Positions 7,459 through 13,867 of a stretch of 23,413 nt of DNA are shown here, in pieces (positions within the stretch are counted from its first letter, which is position 1; each line of letters begins with the position of its first letter). The notes under the pieces are model-generated. The model was not told where the DNA came from and searched no databases. It saw nothing but the letters and a program-made list of their open reading frames with translations. Location of the stretch: assembly GCA_021199395.1 (NCBI GenBank), contig JAJQIE010000309.1, positions 1 to 23,413 on the forward strand. Direction: 5' to 3'. A program made the translations under genes and the position numbers. This DNA is from Lachnospiraceae bacterium (GTDB lineage: Bacteria; Bacillota; Clostridia; Lachnospirales; Lachnospiraceae).

Positions 7459-8673
7459 ATGAATGACAGAGCTTTAAAGTTATTGGAGCAATACGAACTG
7501 GAGGTTATCGGCACCAGGCGGGGGCGGGGTGCCTGGCTGCTGGAGACATCGGAAGGACTCAGGATTCTGAGTGATTATTACGGCTCTGAGAACAGAGCTC
7601 TGTTTCAGAATAAAGTGATGAAAAAGATCCGCGACGGGGGCTACGCGAATGTCGATGTGATTTTACCGAATAAAGAAGGTATTCTGGTCTCAAAGGACTG
7701 GGAGGAGAATCGTTATGTAGTGAAGGAGTGGTACGCGGGACGCGAATGTGATCCGTCCAGCGAAAGCGAGGTGCTGAATGCTGTGCAGAATCTTGCCCGT
7801 CTCCACCGGCTGATGCGTCTGGAGGAGGATGCAGAGCTCCATAATGCTCCAGAATCTGGCGATTCTGTCGCTAACCTATCGGGTGAAAACCCGCAAGCGT
7901 CTGTCTCCGCTCCGCTTCGGTCGGCTCTAAACGGACATCCACTGGATGTCCAGAGCCCTTCCGATAGGTTATATTATGAGAAGAAAACCGCTTCTCATAA
8001 TGCTCCAGAATCTGACGATTCTGTCGCTAACCTATCGGGTGAAAACCCGCAAGCGCGTTTTCCTTCCGATAGGTTATATTGTGCGCGGTCGCCTTTTGAC
8101 GAGCTGCGCTCATGGAATACCCAGCTTCGCAAAATTCGTTCCTTTATCCGTTCCAGAGGACACAGAAGTGCATTTGAACAGCTTTTCCTTAACTGCTTTG
8201 AGACATACTATGGGCAGGCGCAGGCCGCGGTGGAACAGCTTGGCGACATCCACGACCGGCTGGAGGCTCTGCGGGAAGACCAGAGTGGGCTTGTCTGTCA
8301 TGGAGATTACAGCCATCACCATGTCCTGATGTGCGGGTATCAGATTTCTACGACAAATTTTGACAACTGTCGCCGTGATTTTCAGGTGAATGATCTGTAT
8401 CGCTTTATGCGTAAAATTTTGGAAAAGCACGACTGGAATGTGCGGCTTGGTATGCGTATGCTGGAGACATACGGCAGGATAAGGCCCATTTCCGGTATAG
8501 AACGGAGACTGATTTATGTGCGCATGCTTTATCCGGAAAAATTCCGTAAGCTTGCCGGAAGCTATTATGGCGGCAGCAAAGCGTGGATTTCCAGGCAGTA
8601 TCTGGATAAGCTTGAAAAAATGAACCGTCAGGAGGCAGCGCGTACAGAATTTGTAAAGATATTAGCGAAATGA
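7459..8673 (+). CDS. CotS-family spore coat protein (kinase-like fold) with in-frame repeat insertions
   Basis: 404 residues of the CotS/CotI family, aminoglycoside-phosphotransferase-like proteins of the spore coat. N-terminal strands are kinase-like (VIGTRRGRGAWLLETSEG). The catalytic-loop-like motif CHGDYSHHHVL is at 280-290, NFDN at 300-303, and the family block DLYRFMRKILEKHDW at 312-326. GGGAGG precedes ATG 7459. Residues about 128-208 do not belong to the family. They are encoded by two copies of a palindromic repeat (HNAPES-x-DSVANLSGENPQA at 128-147 and 180-199, each ending SDRLY). Removing them leaves about 323 residues, the usual family size. The insertion falls between the N-lobe and the catalytic lobe and keeps frame, so the protein may still fold with a surface loop. 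Confidence 0.85.
   Translation: MNDRALKLLEQYELEVIGTRRGRGAWLLETSEGLRILSDYYGSENRALFQNKVMKKIRDGGYANVDVILPNKEGILVSKDWEENRYVVKEWYAGRECDPSSESEVLNAVQNLARLHRLMRLEEDAELHNAPESGDSVANLSGENPQASVSAPLRSALNGHPLDVQSPSDRLYYEKKTASHNAPESDDSVANLSGENPQARFPSDRLYCARSPFDELRSWNTQLRKIRSFIRSRGHRSAFEQLFLNCFETYYGQAQAAVEQLGDIHDRLEALREDQSGLVCHGDYSHHHVLMCGYQISTTNFDNCRRDFQVNDLYRFMRKILEKHDWNVRLGMRMLETYGRIRPISGIERRLIYVRMLYPEKFRKLAGSYYGGSKAWISRQYLDKLEKMNRQEAARTEFVKILAK
7840..7978 (+). repeat. Palindromic element copy 1, in frame inside the CotS-like gene
   Basis: 139 bases with ends CATAAT and ATTATG as short inverted termini. Stem 1 is CAGAATC (7850-7856) with GATTCTG (7861-7867). Stem 2 is TAACCTATCGG (7872-7882) with CCGATAGGTTA (7961-7971), 11 pairs. 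Relative to copy 2, bases 7900-7956 (57) replace six bases. This insert carries its own hairpin: GCTCT (7924-7928) with AGAGC (7952-7956), enclosing GGACATCC (7933-7940) with GGATGTCC (7944-7951). The length difference from copy 2 is 51, a multiple of three, so the frame is kept. Confidence 0.85.
7996..8083 (+). repeat. Palindromic element copy 2, in frame inside the CotS-like gene
   Basis: 88 bases, starting 156 bases (52 codons) after copy 1 and nearly identical to it outside copy 1's insert. CAGAATC (8006-8012) pairs with GATTCTG (8017-8023). TAACCTATCGG (8028-8038) pairs with CCGATAGGTTA (8066-8076). Inside the latter, GAAAAC pairs with GTTTTC around the loop CCGCAAGCGC. The two copies are joined by a further 11-bp palindrome, ATTATGAGAAG (7973-7983) with CTTCTCATAAT (7991-8001), which overlaps both termini. 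Confidence 0.85.
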
Positions 8674-8684
8674 CAGAAAAGCGG

Positions 8685-8713
8685 TTTCCATTTTTATGAA
8701 AACTTGTTATAAT
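8685..8713 (+). promoter_or_regulatory. Possible sigma-A promoter for pgcA
   Basis: TTTCCA (8685-8690; 4 of 6 to TTGACA) is followed after 17 bases by a perfect TATAAT (8708-8713). The -10 box lies in the conserved end of the inverted palindromic element (ATTATAA when read on the other strand), so the element may supply part of this promoter. The leader to pgcA would be about 200 bases and highly folded. Confidence 0.45.
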
Positions 8714-8820
8714 GTGACCTATCAGAAGAAAAGTGCGCTTGCGGACTTTTCTTGATAGGTCAGTGACAGAATCGATAGCTGCGAAGCAGCGTCAGATGTG
8801 CGGAGCACATCTGGATTCTG
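8705..8820 (-). repeat. Palindromic element copy 3, inverted, in the pgcA leader
   Basis: Read on the minus strand, this aligns with the CotS-gene copies. CGATTCTGTC, ACCTATC, the loop CCGCAAGCGC, TTTTC-x-TTC and GATAGGT-x-A-x-ATT all recur in order. On the plus strand GACCTATCA (8716-8724) pairs with TGATAGGTC (8753-8761), and AGAAAAGT (8727-8734) with ACTTTTCT (8745-8752). CAGAATC (8767-8773) pairs with GATTCTG (8814-8820). Here the small loop of that last stem holds an insert with two perfect hairpins: GCTGC-GAA-GCAGC (8778-8790) and CAGATGTGC-GGA-GCACATCTG (8793-8813). Confidence 0.8.
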
Positions 8821-8824
8821 ACAC

Positions 8825-8883
8825 CTGTCACACGACAGAACGAAGTTCCTGGAGTGTGACTTGCGATGGGAAACAGCTTTCCC
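8825..8883 (+). repeat. Additional hairpins between the palindromic element and pgcA
   Basis: GTCACAC (8827-8833) pairs with GTGTGAC (8854-8860), with an inner GAAC-GAA-GTTC hairpin (8838-8848). GGGAAA (8868-8873) pairs with TTTCCC (8878-8883) around CAGC. CTGTCAC (8825-8831) could instead pair with GTGACAG (8763-8769), so alternative folds exist. None is followed by a T-run. The last stem ends 20 bases before the pgcA ribosome site. Confidence 0.6.
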
Positions 8884-8921
8884 GGATTCAATTACAGAAT
8901 GCACAGGAGGTAACAAATCAA

Positions 8922-10691
8922 ATGGAAGCGTACAGAAAGGCCTATGAGGAATGGCTTTCAAATCCGTACTTCGATGACGCGACAAAATCAGAGCTGAGAG
9001 CGATTGAAAACGATGAGAATGAAATTAAGGAGCGGTTTTACACAGAGCTTGCATTTGGCACAGCGGGTCTGCGCGGGATTATCGGCGCGGGTACGAACCG
9101 CATGAATCAATACGTGGTGCAGAAGGCGACACAGGGGCTTGCGAATTATATCGTCAAGGCAGGTGGGCAGTCGCAGGGGGTTGCGATTGCATTTGATTCC
9201 CGGCATATGTCTCCGGAATTTGCGGATTTCGCGGCGCTGACGCTGGCGGCAAACGGTATAAAGGCCTATGTGTTTGAGTCGCTGCGCCCGACGCCGGAGC
9301 TGTCCTTTGCGGTTCGGGAGCTGGGCTGTATCGCGGGTATCAATATTACGGCCAGCCACAATCCGCCGGAATACAACGGCTACAAGGTATACTGGGAGGA
9401 CGGCGCTCAGATCACTCCGCCTCATGATACCGGTATTATGGATGAGGTAAAGGCAATCACGGATTATACGGCGGCTAAGACGATGGACAAGGATGCTGCG
9501 ATTGCCGCGGGACTTTACGAGGTGATTGGCACACAGATTGACGACGCGTTTATCGGCTGCCTGAAAAAGCTGGTGCTTCATCCGGAGGCAATCAGCCAGG
9601 AGGGCAAAAATCTTAAAATCGTATACACACCGCTGCACGGCACGGGCAATATTCCGGCGCGCCGCGTGCTCAGGGAGCTTGGTTTTGAAAATGTGTATGT
9701 AGTGCCGGAGCAGGAGCTTCCGGATGGTGATTTTCCGACTGTCAGCTATCCGAATCCAGAGGCGGACGAGGCGTTTGACCTAGGGCTGAAGCTGGCAAAG
9801 GAGATTGACGCAGATCTGGTGCTGGCGACAGATCCGGATGCGGATCGACTCGGCGTCCGGGTAAAGGATTCGGAGGGCGTGTATCATACACTTACCGGAA
9901 ATATGTCAGGCTGCCTGCTTGCCGATTACGAAATCAGCCAGAAGAAAGCGCTGCAGGGGCTTCCGGACGACGGCGTCCTGATCAAGACGATTGTAACGAC
10001 GAATATGGCGGACGCGATCGCGAATTATTATGGAACCGGTCTGATCGAGGTGCTGACAGGCTTCAAATATATCGGTCAGCAGATTCTTGGCTTTGAGCAG
10101 AGCGGCAAGGGTACATATCTGTTTGGATTTGAGGAGAGCTACGGATGCCTGATCGGTACGCATGCGCGGGATAAAGACGCGATCGTGGCTGTTATGGCGC
10201 TGGCGGAGGCGGCTGCGTTCTATAAGACGCAGGGTAAGACCCTCTGGGATGCGATGATCGATATGTACGAGCGCTACGGATACTATAAGGACGATATCAA
10301 ATCCATCACGCTGAAGGGCATTGAAGGTCTGCAGAAGATTCAGGAGATTCTGGATACACTGCGCCAGAATCCGCCGACAGCGATAGGGGACTACAGGGTT
10401 CTGTCTGCCCGTGATTATAAGGCGGATACCATCACGAACCTTGCGACCGGAGAGGTAAAGCCGACCGGCCTGCCGAACTCCAATGTACTCTATTATGATC
10501 TGACAGAGACGGCGTCTTCCTGCGAGGATTCGATGGCAGGCGCTGACGCATGGCTGTGCGTGCGCCCCTCCGGTACAGAGCCAAAGGTAAAATTCTACTA
10601 TGGCGTCAAGGGCGTTTCTCTGGAGGATGCGGATGCGAAATCGGCGGCGCTTGGCGAGAAAGTGCTGGCGATGATCAATCAGATGCTGTAA
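8922..10691 (+). CDS. pgcA: Alpha-phosphoglucomutase, phosphohexomutase family
   Basis: 589 residues. It interconverts glucose 1-phosphate and glucose 6-phosphate in the cytoplasm, supplying UDP-glucose and polysaccharide synthesis. All four phosphohexomutase motifs are visible: the phosphoserine loop TASHNP (residues 143-148, Ser145), the metal loop DPDADR, the sugar-binding FEESYG, and the phosphate site RPSGTEPK near the C-terminus. The start region AYRKAYEEWL...FGTAGLRG...GAGTNRMN matches Bacillus PgcA, as does the length. ATG 8922 is chosen because CAGGAGG lies 11 bases upstream and the family N-terminus begins here. The frame is open back to 8733, but that part is only the palindromic leader. 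A 13-base tandem duplication covers the stop codon. Confidence 0.94.
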   Translation: MEAYRKAYEEWLSNPYFDDATKSELRAIENDENEIKERFYTELAFGTAGLRGIIGAGTNRMNQYVVQKATQGLANYIVKAGGQSQGVAIAFDSRHMSPEFADFAALTLAANGIKAYVFESLRPTPELSFAVRELGCIAGINITASHNPPEYNGYKVYWEDGAQITPPHDTGIMDEVKAITDYTAAKTMDKDAAIAAGLYEVIGTQIDDAFIGCLKKLVLHPEAISQEGKNLKIVYTPLHGTGNIPARRVLRELGFENVYVVPEQELPDGDFPTVSYPNPEADEAFDLGLKLAKEIDADLVLATDPDADRLGVRVKDSEGVYHTLTGNMSGCLLADYEISQKKALQGLPDDGVLIKTIVTTNMADAIANYYGTGLIEVLTGFKYIGQQILGFEQSGKGTYLFGFEESYGCLIGTHARDKDAIVAVMALAEAAAFYKTQGKTLWDAMIDMYERYGYYKDDIKSITLKGIEGLQKIQEILDTLRQNPPTAIGDYRVLSARDYKADTITNLATGEVKPTGLPNSNVLYYDLTETASSCEDSMAGADAWLCVRPSGTEPKVKFYYGVKGVSLEDADAKSAALGEKVLAMINQML

Positions 10692-10705
10692 ACAGATGCT
10701 GTAAA
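10680..10705 (+). repeat. 13-base tandem duplication across the pgcA stop
   Basis: CAGATGCTGTAAA occurs exactly twice, at 10680-10692 and 10693-10705. The first copy encodes the last residues and TAA stop of pgcA; the second is untranslated. It looks like a recent slippage or repair duplication. Confidence 0.9.
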
Positions 10706-10773
10706 CGGGCGCCGCTGTGCAGAATGAATGGAATACTGCTCAGCACGGAGCAATCGACTTTTATATTTAGTGG

Positions 10774-10790
10774 TGCCCGCGAAGTGGGCA
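10774..10790 (+). other. Short hairpin in the pgcA-mazG spacer
   Basis: TGCCCGC (10774-10780) pairs with GTGGGCA (10784-10790) around GAA, with one G-T pair. The GAA triloop is like those in the pgcA leader hairpins. It has no T-run. It may be an RNA processing or stability hairpin or a decayed palindromic unit. Confidence 0.4.
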
Positions 10791-10823
10791 TGAGAGTTTG
10801 ACGACGGAGTGGTTTGAGACAGC

Positions 10824-11465
10824 ATGGAGAAGCAAAAGAAAGGCGCGCCCTGGGATGAAGAGGGAGTTGCCGCAGGACGATTTGATGCTTTCAGGGAGAT
10901 TGTCGCTGCTTTGCGCAGCGACAATGGCTGCCCGTGGGATCGCGAACAGACGCTGGAGAGCCTGAAGCCGTGCCTGATCGACGAGGCGGTGGAGGCTCTT
11001 GGCGCGGTGGAGGTCTGCAGCGCGACCGGAGATTCGCGGAATCTCTGTGAAGAACTGGGGGATGTATTGCTTTTGGTGGTGCTTCTGACACAGATTGCGG
11101 AAGACGAAGGATTGTTTGACATGGAGGATGTGATCTGCGGGATCAGCCGCAAAATGATTCGCCGCCATCCGCATGTATTCGGGACAGAGGCAGCCGCGAA
11201 GTGTATGCCGGAGAAAGCCGCAGAACCAGAGAAGACCGGAGAATGGGAGCGCTATTTGGCTGCGGAAAGGACTGCGGATACAGAGCGCACAGACAGTTTT
11301 CTTTCTGCCGAAGGAATAGAAAGCGGGAGTGATTCCGGAGAGGCTTATGATCTCTGGACAATGGTTAAGCGCGTTGAAAAGCAGTGCTATACAGAAGAAG
11401 AATTAAAAAGGCAGAAAGATGCGGTAAAAGCCGCTTCCGCCTGGGCGGCGGAGTATTTGATATGA
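10824..11465 (+). CDS. mazG: MazG-type nucleoside triphosphate pyrophosphohydrolase
   Basis: 213 residues. The MazG fold hydrolyses NTPs or dNTPs to the monophosphate and pyrophosphate. The signature NGCPWDREQTLESLKPCLIDEAVEAL is at about 34-59, followed by EELGDVLLLVVLLTQIAE (76-93) and the helix ISRKMIRRHPHVFG. The metal-binding acidic residues are in DEAVE (53-57) and EELGD (76-80). It is shorter than the ~260-residue two-domain MazG; after HPHVFG comes a variable acidic segment (about 121-170) and then WTMVKRVEKQCYTEEELKRQ. So it has one complete catalytic domain plus an unusual C-terminus. The ribosome site is weak (CGGAG, rather far). It lies 132 bases after pgcA. Confidence 0.85.
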   Translation: MEKQKKGAPWDEEGVAAGRFDAFREIVAALRSDNGCPWDREQTLESLKPCLIDEAVEALGAVEVCSATGDSRNLCEELGDVLLLVVLLTQIAEDEGLFDMEDVICGISRKMIRRHPHVFGTEAAAKCMPEKAAEPEKTGEWERYLAAERTADTERTDSFLSAEGIESGSDSGEAYDLWTMVKRVEKQCYTEEELKRQKDAVKAASAWAAEYLI

Positions 11466-11626
11466 TAGTGAATGCTATCAAAGGACATATATTAATGCTA
11501 AGAACTATTGTATATAGGGTGGTTTTTGCTGATCGTTATTGCTATATAATCATGGCTCATCTGTGAAGAATTTTGTTTTGTTCTGTTGTACAAAAATCTG
11601 TTTTTTCTTAAATCACATCATCCTGG

Positions 11627-11899
11627 TCAGTATTCAGGTCGCTGCCTTTTCACTCCATAAACTTCATACGGTGGAATAAGTCTGGTATCATACATATCAA
11701 TGTGAATTTCGCTACCATTCACCAGATAATCGCGATGTATAAGAATGCTTACAGGGGGTTTCGTCATAACGGATTCTGAATGATCCGGTTTGTCTATACG
11801 GCAACGACCTTTCTTCTCAAAGCGTACTTTTGAAGTGTTGCGGACAAACTCACAGTTGCGTTTTGCAGCAGATGAATCAAATTGCCCATATACATACAA
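11627..11899 (-). pseudogene. Fragment of an AlbA_2 / HATPase_c_4-type ATP-binding regulator
   Basis: A 90-codon open frame matches only the middle of a larger family. FVRNTSKVRFEKKGRCRIDKPD followed by LIHRDYLVNGSEIHIDMYDTRL corresponds to the part of the AlbA_2-HATPase_c_4 regulators (also called RecG-like ATP-binding proteins) that reads ...ALVNALIHRDY...GSEI-I-I-DDRLEI.... Here the conserved REALVNA block is altered to MTKPPVSI, and after DTRL the sequence leaves the family (IPPYEVYGVKRQRPEY, stop). The N-terminal AlbA_2 domain and the C-terminal part are missing, and there is no good ribosome site. It is best read as a remnant of a gene lost when this locus was rearranged. Family assignment is from motif memory. 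Confidence 0.6.
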
Positions 11900-11918
11900 T
11901 AAAATGGAGAAAATATTG

Positions 11919-11947
11919 TTGACAAATTATAAAATGGGCTGTATAAT
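11919..11947 (+). promoter_or_regulatory. Consensus sigma-A promoter of the sugar operon
   Basis: TTGACA (11919-11924) and TATAAT (11942-11947) are separated by exactly 17 bases, a perfect match to the vegetative consensus. Transcription should begin near 11954, just before the operator at 11960-11973. Such a strong promoter would need tight repression, which the LacI-type regulator encoded first in the operon can provide. Confidence 0.88.
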
Positions 11948-11959
11948 GATGATAAATAT

Positions 11960-11973
11960 TGAAAACGTTTTCA
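11960..11973 (+). promoter_or_regulatory. LacI-family operator (also a perfect cre match)
   Basis: TGAAAACGTTTTCA is a perfect 14-base palindrome with the central CG typical of LacI/GalR-family sites. It also fits the CcpA cre consensus TGWAANCGNTNWCA. It begins about 6 bases after the predicted transcription start, where a bound repressor would block initiation or elongation. The likely binders are the LacI regulator at 11993 (autoregulation), CcpA, or both. Confidence 0.8.
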
Positions 11974-11992
11974 GAGGGAAGAGAACTAAGTC

Positions 11993-13021
11993 ATGCATAC
12001 TGTTACGATTCAAGAAGTGGCACAAAGAGCAAAGACGTCTCCGTCAACCGTATCACGCGTTATTAATAACTTAGGAAATGTGACGCCGGAATTGACAAAA
12101 ACAGTGTGGGAGGCAATTCAGGAACTGGATTATAATCCGAACCATGCGGCGCGTTCGCTTGTTAAGCGGAAGACAAATAGTATCGGTATTATAGTGAACA
12201 ATTTACACGATCCGTTTTTCTATGATTTGTTGCGGGGATTCGAGGATGGAGCTCTGCAGACCAGCTATAATGTTATGTTTTGCAGTGTCGTAAACGGAGA
12301 CGTTGCCATGAAGGAGAAGTGTGTACGCCATCTTTCTAATGGGGTGGTGGATGGTATTATTTTGTATGGCTCCTATCTAACTGATGAAGCGGCAATTCGT
12401 TATCTACATGAAAATGGTAGAGAAGATTATGTGATGATCGAAAATGATATTCCTGATTTGTTCTGTAATAAGCTGTTAGTAGATAATGTCGGCGGAGCCA
12501 GGCAGGCTGTGGAGTATCTGATCGAACAGGGGCATCAGCGGATTGCGCATATATGTGGGAATCCTAATAAAAAGGTAACAATGGATCGGCTCAATGGATA
12601 CGTAGATACTATGCGCGATCATGGGTTGGAAGTGCGTGAAAATTATATTCAGCATACCTCCTCCAAATATACCTCTGGTTATATTTGCATGAAGCGTTTG
12701 CTGGAGAGAGAGGATCGTCCTACTGCTGTGTTTTGTTCTGATGATGCGATAGCCAGCTATGCGATTCGTGCAGCACAGGATTCTGGCCTTGATATACCTA
12801 AGGATCTGTCCATTATAGGATTTGATCATCAGGCAATTCTGCCAGACCGCTATCGTGGACCTGAGATTACTACAGTAGAGCAGCCACTTTATACAATTGG
12901 AAAAGAGAGTGTATGTTTGCTCAGTCAGTATTTGGATAGTAAAGAGCCTTTGAAGCCGGTTACAAGGTTGTATGAAACAAATCTTGTGGTTCGGGAAACT
13001 GTAGGATTCTGTAATATGTAG
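11993..13021 (+). CDS. LacI/GalR-family transcriptional regulator of the sugar operon
   Basis: 342 residues. Residues 4-23 form the LacI helix-turn-helix (TIQEVAQRAKTSPSTVSRVI), followed by the hinge (LDYNPNHAARSLVKRKTNSIG) and a periplasmic-binding-protein-like effector domain (IIVNNLHDPFFYDLLRGFEDGA..., VDNVGGARQAVEYLIEQGHQRIAHICG, PTAVFCSDDAIASYAIRAAQDSG, SIIGFDH, TTVEQPLYTIGKESVCLL). It is complete. The effector is probably the imported sugar or an intermediate. The start ATG 11993 has only a weak GAGGG/GAAGAG ribosome site, consistent with low repressor levels. It is the first gene of the operon and 13 bases from the SDR gene, so it is probably autoregulated at the 11960 operator. Confidence 0.93.
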   Translation: MHTVTIQEVAQRAKTSPSTVSRVINNLGNVTPELTKTVWEAIQELDYNPNHAARSLVKRKTNSIGIIVNNLHDPFFYDLLRGFEDGALQTSYNVMFCSVVNGDVAMKEKCVRHLSNGVVDGIILYGSYLTDEAAIRYLHENGREDYVMIENDIPDLFCNKLLVDNVGGARQAVEYLIEQGHQRIAHICGNPNKKVTMDRLNGYVDTMRDHGLEVRENYIQHTSSKYTSGYICMKRLLEREDRPTAVFCSDDAIASYAIRAAQDSGLDIPKDLSIIGFDHQAILPDRYRGPEITTVEQPLYTIGKESVCLLSQYLDSKEPLKPVTRLYETNLVVRETVGFCNM

Positions 13022-13034
13022 GGGAGAAAGCAAA

Positions 13035-13823
13035 ATGGATTATCAACAGCTTTTAAAAGGAAAGCGTGTTTTTGTCACCACTGGGGCGCGTGGCATTGGA
13101 AAAGCGATTGCTCTTCTATTTGCCAGTCAGGGCGCAGTGGTGGCTGTCGGAGGAAAGAACAGGAAAGCGTTGCGTGAAACGGAGAAAGAATTGCAGGAAA
13201 TTATGCCAGAGTGTTTAGCTCTGGAATGTGATTTGTCTTTTTTTGACCAGACTGAAAACGTTTGCAAACATCTGCTGAAGACTTGGGGCGGTATTGATAT
13301 TTTGGTGAATAGCGTTGGTGTAAATGATCGCTGCACAGCACATGAATACAGTGATGAACAAATAGAAAGACTGATGGAGATAAACTATAAAAGTGGTCTT
13401 CGCTGCGTTCGTTGCTTTGCCCCAGGAATGTTGGAACGAGGATATGGAAATATTATAAACATTTCTTCTATTCATAGTGAGATGAGTATGCCAGGATATA
13501 TGATGTATGCAGGAACGAAAGGTGCAATGAATGCATCAGCTCGGGTGATGGCTCTGGATTATGCACGCGGAGGTATTCGAGTAAACAATATTTGTCCGGG
13601 ACTGATCATGAGTGATGCAATGAAAGATGAGATTAATGAATATCCGGAGGGAACGGCACGAGAGGAGTTTATGGCGATGCTTGATCGAATGCAGCCTCTT
13701 CTTCCAGGAAAAATGGAAGATATCGCGAATGCAGCATTGTTCCTGGCAAGCGACATGTCTTCATTTATTACCGGGCAAAGCCTGATGGTGGATGGAGGAG
13801 CAAGCATTAAAGCTCATCCATGA
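13035..13823 (+). CDS. Short-chain dehydrogenase/reductase (SDR family)
   Basis: 262 residues, a classical SDR. It has the nucleotide-binding TGARGIG (about 16-22), the structural VNSVGV (variant of NNAG), the catalytic serine region INISSIHSE, the catalytic YAGTK (YxxxK), and the C-terminal NICPGLI and ITGQSLMVDGG motifs. These enzymes oxidise or reduce sugar hydroxyls or carbonyls with NAD(P). In this operon a sugar or sugar-acid dehydrogenase step is the best guess, with a possible link to the lactonase at the operon end. GGGGAGA precedes the start, and the gene follows lacI by 13 bases. An operator-like sequence lies inside it at 13253-13266. The substrate is unknown. Confidence 0.9.
   Translation: MDYQQLLKGKRVFVTTGARGIGKAIALLFASQGAVVAVGGKNRKALRETEKELQEIMPECLALECDLSFFDQTENVCKHLLKTWGGIDILVNSVGVNDRCTAHEYSDEQIERLMEINYKSGLRCVRCFAPGMLERGYGNIINISSIHSEMSMPGYMMYAGTKGAMNASARVMALDYARGGIRVNNICPGLIMSDAMKDEINEYPEGTAREEFMAMLDRMQPLLPGKMEDIANAALFLASDMSSFITGQSLMVDGGASIKAHP
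13253..13266 (+). promoter_or_regulatory. Intragenic operator-like site in the SDR gene
   Basis: TGAAAACGTTTGCA differs from the promoter operator at one base (13 of 14). It lies about 1.3 kb downstream of that operator. It could be an auxiliary site for repressor looping or a roadblock, but a coincidence inside coding sequence is possible. Confidence 0.35.
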
Positions 13824-13867
13824 GACAGGGCGTGGGATGATATCGGCATGGGGAGAGGAAAGAAGAT

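Larger units (their letters stand above)
11466..11992. other. Junction region between housekeeping block and sugar operon
   Basis: This 527-base interval has no intact gene. It holds a weak hairpin overlapping the mazG stop (TGATAG 11463-11468 with CTATCA 11475-11480), a spaced inverted repeat TATATAG (11511-11517) / CTATATA (11542-11548), a decayed minus-strand gene fragment (11627-11899), and the promoter-operator of the downstream operon (11919-11973). By eye it is more A+T-rich than the sequence to its left, as is the operon to its right. No transposase, tRNA or flanking long repeat was seen. Confidence 0.6.

Noticed and set aside
7840..8083. Possible CRISPR array
   Set aside because: Only two long units, not 23-40 base repeats with unique spacers, and no cas genes. 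The reading frame stays open and the units are palindromic elements.
8733..8921. N-terminal extension of pgcA
   Set aside because: It translates the palindromic leader. AGGAGG and the PgcA-like start are at 8904-8924.
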